A DNA stretch of 9,002 bases from Planctomycetota bacterium (GTDB lineage Bacteria; Planctomycetota; Phycisphaerae; Tepidisphaerales; Tepidisphaeraceae), in NCBI GenBank assembly GCA_023417885.1, contig JAEZED010000026.1, positions 1-9,002 of the forward strand, read 5' to 3'. The translations under genes were made by a program, and so were the position numbers. The notes under the pieces were generated by a model, which was not told the origin of the DNA, searched no databases, and saw only the letters and a list, made by a program, of their open reading frames with translations. Positions 1 to 6,034 of this stretch are shown here, piece after piece. The first letter of the stretch is position 1, and every line of letters starts with the position of its first letter.

Positions 1-301
1 TCGCCACACCGCCCTCCTCCTCGTCCCCGTCGTGCGTCTCGGCCTGCTTGCGGCGCACCTTCTTCTTGACCTCGGCCTTCACGGGCGGGGCGATCTCGAC
101 GGCGGTGCCGCCTCCCTCGCTGTCGGCGCCGGCGAACCACTCGCGGATCGTCATCGACAAGCCGACGCTCACCGTGCTGGAGGCAGCATACTTCTTGCCG
201 TCGCCCGTGGTCATGTTCTCGGCCGCCAGCTTGTCGGTGATGTCTTTGCTCTTGATGCCCAGCTCCTTGGCGAGCTGGCTGACGCGAATGCCTTTTGCCA
301 A
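1..301 (-). CDS. infB: Translation initiation factor IF-2, amino-terminal part (runs off the left edge)
   Basis: IF-2 is the GTPase that brings fMet-tRNA to the 30S subunit and promotes subunit joining. Only the first 100 codons are present; the GTPase domain lies beyond the window. Residues 1-30 form an IF2_N domain (RVSQLAKELGIKSKDITDKL), followed by a TIREWF block at 51-56 and a mixed basic/acidic low-complexity stretch from about 75 (KKKVRRK, then DGDEEE), as is usual for the long IF-2 linker. The start is TTG at 301-299. An in-frame TAA at 328-326 excludes a longer protein, no ATG or GTG lies between, and a GGGAG Shine-Dalgarno sits 6 bases upstream. The next in-frame ATG (residue 30) would destroy the IF2_N domain. 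It follows nusA at 179 bases, the standard nusA-infB order. Identity is secure; the TTG start is well supported by the sequence. Confidence 0.93.
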   Translation of the reverse strand, partial: MAKGIRVSQLAKELGIKSKDITDKLAAENMTTGDGKKYAASSTVSVGLSMTIREWFAGADSEGGGTAVEIAPPVKAEVKKKVRRKQAETHDGDEEEGGVA

Positions 302-307
302 AACGAT

Positions 308-312
308 CTCCC
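308..312 (-). promoter_or_regulatory. Shine-Dalgarno sequence that fixes the TTG start of infB
   Basis: On the minus strand GGGAG stands 6 bases before TTG (301-299). With the in-frame TAA at 328-326 it leaves TTG as the only sensible start. Most other minus-strand genes here, apart from the thioredoxin and the ABC ATPase, lack a clear Shine-Dalgarno, which makes this one more notable. Confidence 0.7.
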
Positions 313-339
313 GCGGTCGTGCCGCTTACGTTCAGAATC

Positions 340-480
340 TCACGGAACACTTCGTGCCGATGCCGTTCCGTCGCCATCATGCGCCTGCTCCCGAAACCCG
401 CCGTCCGGCGGAGGGAGCCGACCCGAGTCATACGTCCGAATGCCCCCGGCGGGTCGATGCCCGGGGCCCGGTCTCCGCAT
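340..480 (-). CDS. Possible 46-residue ORF abutting the nusA stop (doubtful)
   Basis: The nusA stop TAA is followed immediately by ATG at 480-478, which opens a 46-codon frame ending in TGA at 342-340. The product begins MRRPGPGHRPAGG and is rich in Arg, Gly and Pro, with no hydrophobic core and no motif I recognise. It has no Cys-based YlxR signature, so it is not the usual nusA-infB spacer gene. The abutting TAAATG could allow translational coupling with nusA. The frame overlaps the hairpins of the infB leader, and its composition is what GC-rich non-coding DNA would give. It is more likely chance than a gene. Confidence 0.12.
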   Translation of the reverse strand: MRRPGPGHRPAGGIRTYDSGRLPPPDGGFREQAHDGDGTASARSVP

Positions 481-2163
481 TTATCCACCCGTGGGTGGAT
501 TCTGCGGCGGCAACCGGCCTTCAGCCAGCGCCGCCTCCTCGCTCTGTTCGTCGGCGAACTCCTTCGCCGCAGGATCCGACGTCTCCGACAGGTAACGCCC
601 GTCGGGGCCGTGGATCGCCCGCTCCTCCGGGCTCAACTCGTCTCCGCCGCTCCCGTTCTCGTCGTGCGTGACGATTTCCGGTGCATATCCGTCGGCCGAC
701 TCCATCGGGCCGCGCATCTGCTCGGCGGCGTCGCCGAGCGCCTCGGCACCTGCATCATCGACGCCTTCGCCCGCGTCCACGTCAAGGTTGCCCGCCGAGC
801 CGCTCTCGGACTCGGGCTCGGGTCGCACGGACGGGGACGACGCGGGATCGATGCCGGCCTGCTCGCCGAATCCGGCGCCGGAAGAGGCGAACGTCTCGGG
901 GGGCGGGAAGTCGGCGCCGCCGCCGTCCAGGGGCGCCCCGGCCAGCAGCGCGTGGCGGGCGGCCTCCTTGGCCTCCTGCTCCGCCTTCTTCTTCACTTCC
1001 TGCTCCTTCATCACGATCTTGGCTTCCTCGGTGCAGACATCGACCATGCGCTCGGCAAGGTCTTCCTCGACGCCGAGCTCGTCGATCAGCGGCTGCTCCC
1101 CGACTTCCTCGATGTCGCGCACGTCGATCAGGCCCAGGGCGATGATCTTGTCGATCAACTCCTGGTTCTCCTGCACCTCCGGCACCTGGCGCAGAGTGCG
1201 CTCCAGGCGCTCGATGTTCTCCTGGAACTCCTGCGGGGTCAGGATGTCCACGTCCCACCCGGTCAGCCGGGCCGCAAGACGCACGTTCTGGCCGCGCTTG
1301 CCGATCGCCAGCGACAGCTGGTCCTCGTTCACGACGACCGTCGCCCGGCCCAGCTCGAAGCAGAGGCTCACTTCGGCCACTTCCGCGGGCTTCAGGGCGT
1401 TGGCGATGAGGATCTGGCTCGACTCGTTCCACCGGACGATGTCGATCTTCTCCCCGCCCAGCTCCTCGACGATGTTCTTGATCCGGCTGCCGCGGACGCC
1501 GACGCAGGCGCCGACCGCATCGACCTTCGCGTCGATGCTGGAGACGGCCAGCTTGGTGCGGGCGCCCGGCTCGCGGGCCAGGGCCTTGATCTCGATCGTC
1601 CGCTCCCCGACCTCCGGCACCTCGCGCTCGAAGAGGCGGCGGATGAGCTCGGGATGGGAGCGCGAGAGGATGATCTTCACCTGGCTGGGCGTGTCGCGCA
1701 CCTCGACGATGAGCGCCTGGATGCGCTCCCCCTCGTTGTGGTACTCGCCGGGAATCTGCTCGCTGCGGGGCATGATCCCCTCGACGCGGCCGAGGTTGAC
1801 GATCATCGTCGGCCCCTCGAAGCGTGCGACGGTGCCGGTGACGATGGTGCCGACGCGGTCCTTGAACTCGTCGTAGATGCTGCCGCGCTCGTCCTGCCGG
1901 AGGAGCTGGATCATCACCTGCTTCACGGTCTGCGCGCCGATGCGTCCCATCGCCTCGAGGGGAAGGTGCTCGCCGCTGCGGTAGATCCTGATGTCGCCGG
2001 TGTCGCGGGTGACCTGGACCTGGAACTCCGAGGCGTCCTCCACGTTGTACTGCCGGCGCAGACCGGATGCGATCGCCTGCTCGATGTCGAGGAAGACGCT
2101 CTCCTTCTCGATGCCCTTGTCCTTGGCGATATTGTCAACAATGCGAAGCAGCTCGGCGTTCAT
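481..2163 (-). CDS. nusA: Transcription termination/antitermination factor NusA
   Basis: NusA binds RNA polymerase and nascent RNA, prolongs pausing, stimulates intrinsic termination and takes part in antitermination. The 560 residues show the family order: polymerase-binding amino-terminal domain (1 to about 100), S1 domain (about 104-168), KH1 (about 203-270, GVRGSRI at 222-228) and KH2 (about 272-335, GKRGQNVRLA at 288-297). A helical region follows (about 335-380), like the start of the Escherichia coli acidic-repeat module. From about 410 the protein is a low-complexity tail rich in Asp, Glu, Gly, Ser and Pro, which makes it longer than B. subtilis NusA (about 370) and E. coli NusA (495). 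The ATG at 2163 begins the canonical MNAELLRIVD, but no good Shine-Dalgarno precedes it. It is followed by infB and preceded by a structured leader with a terminator, which suggests attenuation control. Confidence 0.97.
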   Translation of the reverse strand: MNAELLRIVDNIAKDKGIEKESVFLDIEQAIASGLRRQYNVEDASEFQVQVTRDTGDIRIYRSGEHLPLEAMGRIGAQTVKQVMIQLLRQDERGSIYDEFKDRVGTIVTGTVARFEGPTMIVNLGRVEGIMPRSEQIPGEYHNEGERIQALIVEVRDTPSQVKIILSRSHPELIRRLFEREVPEVGERTIEIKALAREPGARTKLAVSSIDAKVDAVGACVGVRGSRIKNIVEELGGEKIDIVRWNESSQILIANALKPAEVAEVSLCFELGRATVVVNEDQLSLAIGKRGQNVRLAARLTGWDVDILTPQEFQENIERLERTLRQVPEVQENQELIDKIIALGLIDVRDIEEVGEQPLIDELGVEEDLAERMVDVCTEEAKIVMKEQEVKKKAEQEAKEAARHALLAGAPLDGGGADFPPPETFASSGAGFGEQAGIDPASSPSVRPEPESESGSAGNLDVDAGEGVDDAGAEALGDAAEQMRGPMESADGYAPEIVTHDENGSGGDELSPEERAIHGPDGRYLSETSDPAAKEFADEQSEEAALAEGRLPPQNPPTGG

Positions 2164-2207
2164 TTCGGTTGTCCGGGTTGTCTATTCAGTTGTGCCGCCA
2201 CCAATAC

Positions 2208-2233
2208 AAAAAGCCGCCCGAACTTCGGGCGGC
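2208..2233 (-). terminator. Intrinsic terminator or attenuator just upstream of nusA
   Basis: On the minus strand an 8-bp all-GC stem (GCCGCCCG with CGGGCGGC, arms 2226-2233 and 2213-2220) closes a 5-base AAGUU loop and runs straight into TTTTT (2212-2208). The arms can extend two more A-T pairs. This is a textbook Rho-independent terminator. It points toward nusA and ends 45 bases before the nusA ATG, so any transcript from upstream must read through it unless there is an unseen promoter in those 45 bases. I see no convincing promoter there. Either it attenuates nusA-infB or it ends a separate small RNA. Confidence 0.85.
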
Positions 2234-2305
2234 CCACGTGGCTTGAGCCGGACGCGGCGGGGATGAACGCTCCCCGCGACGACCGGCCGAGTTCCTCTCG
2301 GCGGA

Positions 2306-2389
2306 TCAGGCGGGGCCGGGCCAGTCGGAGCGCCGGCGCGAAACCGACGTCCAAGGCCTGCCGGAGAATGTCGTGGGGCGCTGGCTCAT
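2306..2389 (-). CDS. Possible 27-residue ORF coupled to the preceding mini-ORF (doubtful)
   Basis: An ATGA overlap at 2389-2386 joins the stop of the 25-codon frame 2463-2386 to the start of this one, which ends at 2306. The product starts MSQRPTTFSGRPW and is basic, with several Arg and Trp residues. The same frame stays open further upstream, to about 2560, without a credible start. It lies inside the proposed structured RNA and overlaps the hairpin at 2324-2348. No family is recognisable. It may be a leader peptide or chance. Confidence 0.12.
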   Translation of the reverse strand: MSQRPTTFSGRPWTSVSRRRSDWPGPA

Positions 2390-2463
2390 CGCATACGAGT
2401 CATAAAGCGCTCCAACGACAGCCGCGGCGGGCTCTGGTGCCACTTGGGCTGGCTCAGGTTCAT
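2386..2463 (-). CDS. Possible 25-residue leader peptide upstream of nusA (doubtful)
   Basis: The ATG at 2463-2461 follows a GGAG 9 bases upstream, and the frame ends in TGA at 2388-2386. The peptide begins MNLSQPKWHQSPPRLSLERF and is basic, with a Pro-Pro pair. The start codon sits directly after the 3' arm of the hairpin 2464-2479, whose 5' arm and loop contain the GGAG, so folding could hide the ribosome site. The stop overlaps the start of a second mini-ORF (ATGA). A short ORF in a leader that ends in a terminator recalls attenuation leader peptides, but there is no run of one amino acid that would name a signal. Confidence 0.2.
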   Translation of the reverse strand: MNLSQPKWHQSPPRLSLERFMTRMR

Positions 2464-2606
2464 CCCGGTCATCTCCGGGCCAAAACACGTAGGCCTTTCG
2501 CGCGGCGACCGTCGCCGGGCGAAGGGTGCGTCCTCCGGCATCCTCTGCCGGAACACGCACGATCCGCCGGACGGCGATGCAAAACGCCTGCCCAGCGGCT
2601 CATCCA

Positions 2607-2635
2607 ACAGTAAAGCCCCCAAGTTCCAACGTCAA
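2607..2635 (-). promoter_or_regulatory. Sigma70-like promoter for the nusA leader
   Basis: On the minus strand TTGACG (2635-2630, 5 of 6 to the -35 consensus) is separated by 17 bases from TACTGT (2612-2607, which keeps TA and the final T of the -10). The predicted start is near 2600. It lies between the ABC ATPase stop (2731) and nusA and is the best promoter match I found in the window. Confidence 0.55.
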
Positions 2636-2660
2636 CCGGACGCAGCAGGCGTTGGACTTA

Positions 2661-2727
2661 CGAAAAATCGAAAACCGATCCCGCCGTTCTCCCGGCCCCG
2701 GACAGGGCGCCGGAAGTGCCCGCCGGG
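2661..2727 (-). terminator. Weak candidate terminator after the ABC ATPase gene
   Basis: Just past the ABC ATPase stop the minus strand can form a large stem (CCCGGC with GCCGGG, arms 2722-2727 and 2691-2696, with an inner GGGC/GCCC). About 20 bases later a small ATCG/CGAT hairpin (2667-2679) is followed by T residues (2666-2663). The big stem is too far from the T-tract and the small stem is weak, so this is not a classical terminator. It does sit where one is expected, before the nusA promoter. Confidence 0.3.
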
Positions 2728-2730
2728 CCG

Positions 2731-3966
<1,236 letters not shown>

Positions 3967-4000
3967 GGGTACTGCAATCCTCCAGGCGGTGCCGCGGGCG

Positions 4001-4029
4001 ATGCTAACGCGCCCGGGCGACTCGACCAA
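4001..4029 (-). promoter_or_regulatory. Possible promoter of the ABC ATPase gene
   Basis: On the minus strand TTGGTC (4029-4024) and TAGCAT (4006-4001) are 17 bases apart, giving a start near 3994 and a short leader with GGAGGA (3983-3978) before ATG 3966. The -35 match is only half. It lies in the 78-base gap after the DHH gene, so the ATPase could also be read through from upstream. Confidence 0.35.
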
Positions 4030-4044
4030 GCCGGGCAGGCCGCG

Positions 4045-5058
4045 CTAAGCCTGCGGAAAGTGCCCCAGCGCGGCCTCGATGACGCGCTGTCGCGCCTCGG
4101 GGAGCGGCGCGTCGATCCGCGCGCCGGCGGCACGCGGATGCCCGCCTCCGCCGAACGTCTCGGCAAGCTTGGCTACGTCCACCTGCCCCTTGCTCCGGAA
4201 ACTGAGCTTGACCGGCCTGCCGCCCGCTGCGTCGGCATTCTCAGCCAGGAAGATCGACATCTCGACCGAACCGATCGCCATCGGCCAGTTCACGAGGTCT
4301 TCCGTCGCGGGCATCTTCGTCTGCGTGCGACGGAAGTCGTCGGCCGTCACCTGCATCACGGCAAGCCGCTCGTCGGCGAGGAGTTCCAGGGAGCTGTATC
4401 CCGCCGCGTGGAGCATCATGCGCCGGGCGCGTTCCGACTGGTAGAGCCGCTGGTAGAGCGTGTTGGGCTCGACGCCCGCCTCGAGACACTCGGCCGCGAG
4501 GTGCATCGTGCGGGCGCTCGTGTTGGAGTATGCAAACCACCCGGTGTCGGTCGCCATCGCGACGTAGAGCGGCTGGGCGAGCGCCGCGTCGATCGTGACC
4601 TCCCAGCGCTTCAGCAGGGTCATGGCGATCTCAGCGGCGGCGCCGGCCTGCGTGTCCACGAGCTTCAGATCCGCCCAGTCCTCCTGGGTGACGTGGTGAT
4701 CGAGGACGAGCTTCCGCCCCGTGAACGCGGTAACCGGCTCACGCAGGCCGGGGAGCTGCGACCAGGTGCCCGTGTCGCAGACGAGCAGTGCGTCGAACTT
4801 CGCCAGCAGCCCAGGGACATCCTTCACGTCGCCGATGAAGTGCCACTTGATGTTCGCATCGCCGTAGACGAACTCGTACTTGAACGGCTGGGGCGTGAGG
4901 ATGAGGCATTCGGCCTCGATCCCCTTGCGTTCCAGGCCCAGCGCCATGGCGGCGGTGGTGCCGAGCGCGTCGCCGTCAGGGCTGGCGTGTGTGGTGAGCA
5001 GCACGCGCCGGCACCCGGCGAGTGCGTCGATCATCTGCTGCACGGCGTCGTTGGGCAT
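4045..5058 (-). CDS. DHH/DHHA1 phosphoesterase, NrnA-like (oligoribonuclease / pAp phosphatase type)
   Basis: NrnA-type enzymes are metal-dependent phosphoesterases that degrade very short RNAs and often 3'-phosphoadenosine 5'-phosphate. In the 337 residues the DHH domain carries the metal-binding motifs: His24-x3-Asp28-x-Asp30 (THASPDGDALG), Asp95 (CDTG), the eponymous Asp-His-His at 120-122 (LDHHVT) and Asp171 (DTGWF). The DHHA1 substrate-binding domain ends in the Gly-rich GGGGHPRAAG (303-312). All key residues are present, so the enzyme should be active. Length matches the family. The ATG at 5058 starts a natural domain boundary but lacks a Shine-Dalgarno. The gene lies 39 bases after ribF, which echoes the nrnA-truB-ribF part of the nusA cluster in other bacteria. 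Family is certain; the precise substrate (nanoRNA, pAp or cyclic dinucleotide product) is inferred. Confidence 0.92.
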   Translation of the reverse strand: MPNDAVQQMIDALAGCRRVLLTTHASPDGDALGTTAAMALGLERKGIEAECLILTPQPFKYEFVYGDANIKWHFIGDVKDVPGLLAKFDALLVCDTGTWSQLPGLREPVTAFTGRKLVLDHHVTQEDWADLKLVDTQAGAAAEIAMTLLKRWEVTIDAALAQPLYVAMATDTGWFAYSNTSARTMHLAAECLEAGVEPNTLYQRLYQSERARRMMLHAAGYSSLELLADERLAVMQVTADDFRRTQTKMPATEDLVNWPMAIGSVEMSIFLAENADAAGGRPVKLSFRSKGQVDVAKLAETFGGGGHPRAAGARIDAPLPEARQRVIEAALGHFPQA

Positions 5059-5070
5059 TGAGCGACTTTA
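5059..5070 (-). promoter_or_regulatory. Possible -10 box directly before the DHH gene start
   Basis: The minus strand reads TAAAGT then CGCTCA and the ATG, with no Shine-Dalgarno. A -10-like hexamer six bases from the ATG would put the transcript start at or next to the start codon, giving a leaderless mRNA. No -35 is visible. A nearly identical sequence precedes ribF. Confidence 0.25.
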
Positions 5071-5097
5071 GCGGACATCCGGGCATAATCGCCCCCG

Positions 5098-6012
5098 TCA
5101 GCCGGCGATGAGGGCGATGTCGGCGTTCATCCGCTCGATGAGGCGCTCGACGCTCGGGAAGCGCAGCTGGTCGCGGACCCATCCGACGAGCGCGAGATCC
5201 ATCTGCCTGCGGTAGAGGTCGCCGGAAAAGTCGAGCAGGTACGCCTCGACCTGGCGCCGGGCGCCTTCGAAGGTGGGCGAGGTGCCGATGCTGACGGCCG
5301 CCCGGTGCTCGGCGCCATCCACGTGCGCCACGCCCGAATAGACGCCGTCAGCCGGCACGAGCTGGTCGCCAACATCCAGGTTTGCCGTGGGAAAGCCGAT
5401 CGTGCGGCCGCGCTTGTAGCCTTCGATCACCTTGCCGCGGAGCGTGTACGGACGGCCGAGGCATGCCGCGGCGTCGGCCACGCGGCCGCGGGCGACGAGC
5501 CAGCGCACGAGGCTGCTGCTGACAGGCACGACGTGCATGTCCGGTAGCGTGACCTGGTACGGCTCGACGACGGTGAAGGCGACGCCGCTGTCGCGCGTCC
5601 ATTCGCGCAGCTTCCCGACGTTGCCGCGCGCCCCCTTGCCGAAGTTGAAGTCGGGGCCTTCGACGATGTGCGACGGCCGAGCGTCGTCGCGCAGGCGAGC
5701 CCAGAACTCCTCCGCCGTGACGCTGAGGACCTCGGCCGTAGGCTCGAGCTCGACGAGGTGGGTGACGCCGGCGGCGCGGAGGAGGTCGCGCTTCAGCGGC
5801 ACCGGCGTGAGCCTTGGCGGCGCAATGGCCGGCTTGAGGACGCTGAGCGGATGCGGCTCGAACGTGACCAGCGCGACGGCGCTGGGGCCGGCCTCGACCA
5901 TCTTCCGGATGATGTGGGCGTGACCGAGGTGAACGCCGTCGTAGTTCCCCACCGACAGCGCCGCCGCCCGTGGCAGCTTCGCCAGCGAATCGAGCCCGGA
6001 GAGCACCTGCAT
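5098..6012 (-). CDS. ribF: Bifunctional riboflavin kinase / FAD synthetase
   Basis: RibF makes FMN from riboflavin and ATP, then FAD from FMN and ATP, in the cytoplasm. The amino-terminal adenylyltransferase domain (1 to about 180) shows GNYDGVHLGH (22-31, usually GNFDGVHLGH), FEPHP (51-55), GPDFNFGKGARGN (119-131) and VSSSLVR (164-170). The carboxy-terminal flavokinase domain (about 186-300) shows the ATP/metal loop GRTIGFPTANL (202-212), a VSIGTSPTF block (240-248) and the expected catalytic Glu in VEAYLLDF (Glu256). The 304 residues match the usual length of about 300-315. It begins 22 bases after the kinase gene and is probably cotranscribed with it, although a -10-like hexamer six bases before its ATG may add a leaderless start. 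No Shine-Dalgarno is present. No truB or rpsO, common partners of ribF, is adjacent. Confidence 0.96.
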   Translation of the reverse strand: MQVLSGLDSLAKLPRAAALSVGNYDGVHLGHAHIIRKMVEAGPSAVALVTFEPHPLSVLKPAIAPPRLTPVPLKRDLLRAAGVTHLVELEPTAEVLSVTAEEFWARLRDDARPSHIVEGPDFNFGKGARGNVGKLREWTRDSGVAFTVVEPYQVTLPDMHVVPVSSSLVRWLVARGRVADAAACLGRPYTLRGKVIEGYKRGRTIGFPTANLDVGDQLVPADGVYSGVAHVDGAEHRAAVSIGTSPTFEGARRQVEAYLLDFSGDLYRRQMDLALVGWVRDQLRFPSVERLIERMNADIALIAG

Positions 6013-6024
6013 CGAGCGAGTCTA
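6013..6024 (-). promoter_or_regulatory. Possible -10 box directly before the ribF start
   Basis: The minus strand reads TAGACT, CGCTCG, ATG. The layout and most bases match the stretch before the DHH gene (TAAAGT, CGCTCA, ATG). No -35 or Shine-Dalgarno is visible. It would support a leaderless ribF transcript internal to the operon. Confidence 0.25.
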
Positions 6025-6034
6025 CGCAGAGCCG

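Larger units (their letters stand above)
302..480 (-). other. nusA-infB intergenic leader with hairpins
   Basis: This 179-base gap separates the nusA stop from the infB start. Many bacteria have ylxR and a YlxQ/L7Ae-like gene here, but no such protein is encoded. On the minus strand it holds a perfect 7-bp stem, ACGGAAC with GTTCCGT (arms 365-371 and 342-348, 16-base loop), and a shorter stem CCGCC/GGCGG around 405-420. There is no T-tract after either, so they are not intrinsic terminators and read-through into infB is expected. An ATG directly abuts the nusA TAA and opens a 46-codon frame (480-340), listed separately. Confidence 0.4.
2208..2601 (-). ncRNA. Candidate structured RNA: nusA operon leader or independent sRNA
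   Basis: Between a sigma70-like promoter (2607-2635) and the terminator (2208-2233) lie about 390 bases that can fold, in minus-strand sense, into consecutive hairpins. They are: 2526-2560 (6 bp, 2x2 internal loop, 7 bp, loop GAGGA); 2497-2523 (5 bp, 2x2 internal loop, 5 bp, loop CGG); 2464-2479 (5 bp, loop AGATGA); a long helix pairing 2406-2418 with 2371-2382 (11 pairs, one bulge, one mismatch); 2324-2348 (5 bp); 2286-2302 (6 bp, loop AGGAA); 2257-2277 (7 bp, loop GCGTTCA). I looked for and did not find the conserved cores of RNase P RNA, tmRNA or SRP RNA. Stems form readily by chance in GC-rich DNA, so the spacing of promoter, perfect stems and terminator is the main support. Only two short doubtful ORFs lie inside it. 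Confidence 0.5.

Noticed and set aside
2208..2601. RNase P RNA, tmRNA or SRP RNA as the identity of the nusA leader
   Set aside because: I did not find the RNase P GAGGAAAGUC core, tRNA-like ends of tmRNA, or the SRP GGAAGGAAGCA tetraloop region.
295..2613. A plus-strand open frame of 772 codons opposite nusA and its leader
   Set aside because: It mirrors a confident minus-strand nusA gene, has no recognisable domain, and its length follows from GC-rich codons lacking stops on the opposite strand.
2386..2622. A 78-codon minus-strand ORF across the nusA promoter
   Set aside because: Its start is a TTG that lies within the proposed promoter spacer, it has no Shine-Dalgarno, and the product has no recognisable features. 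Only the terminal 25 codons have a plausible start.
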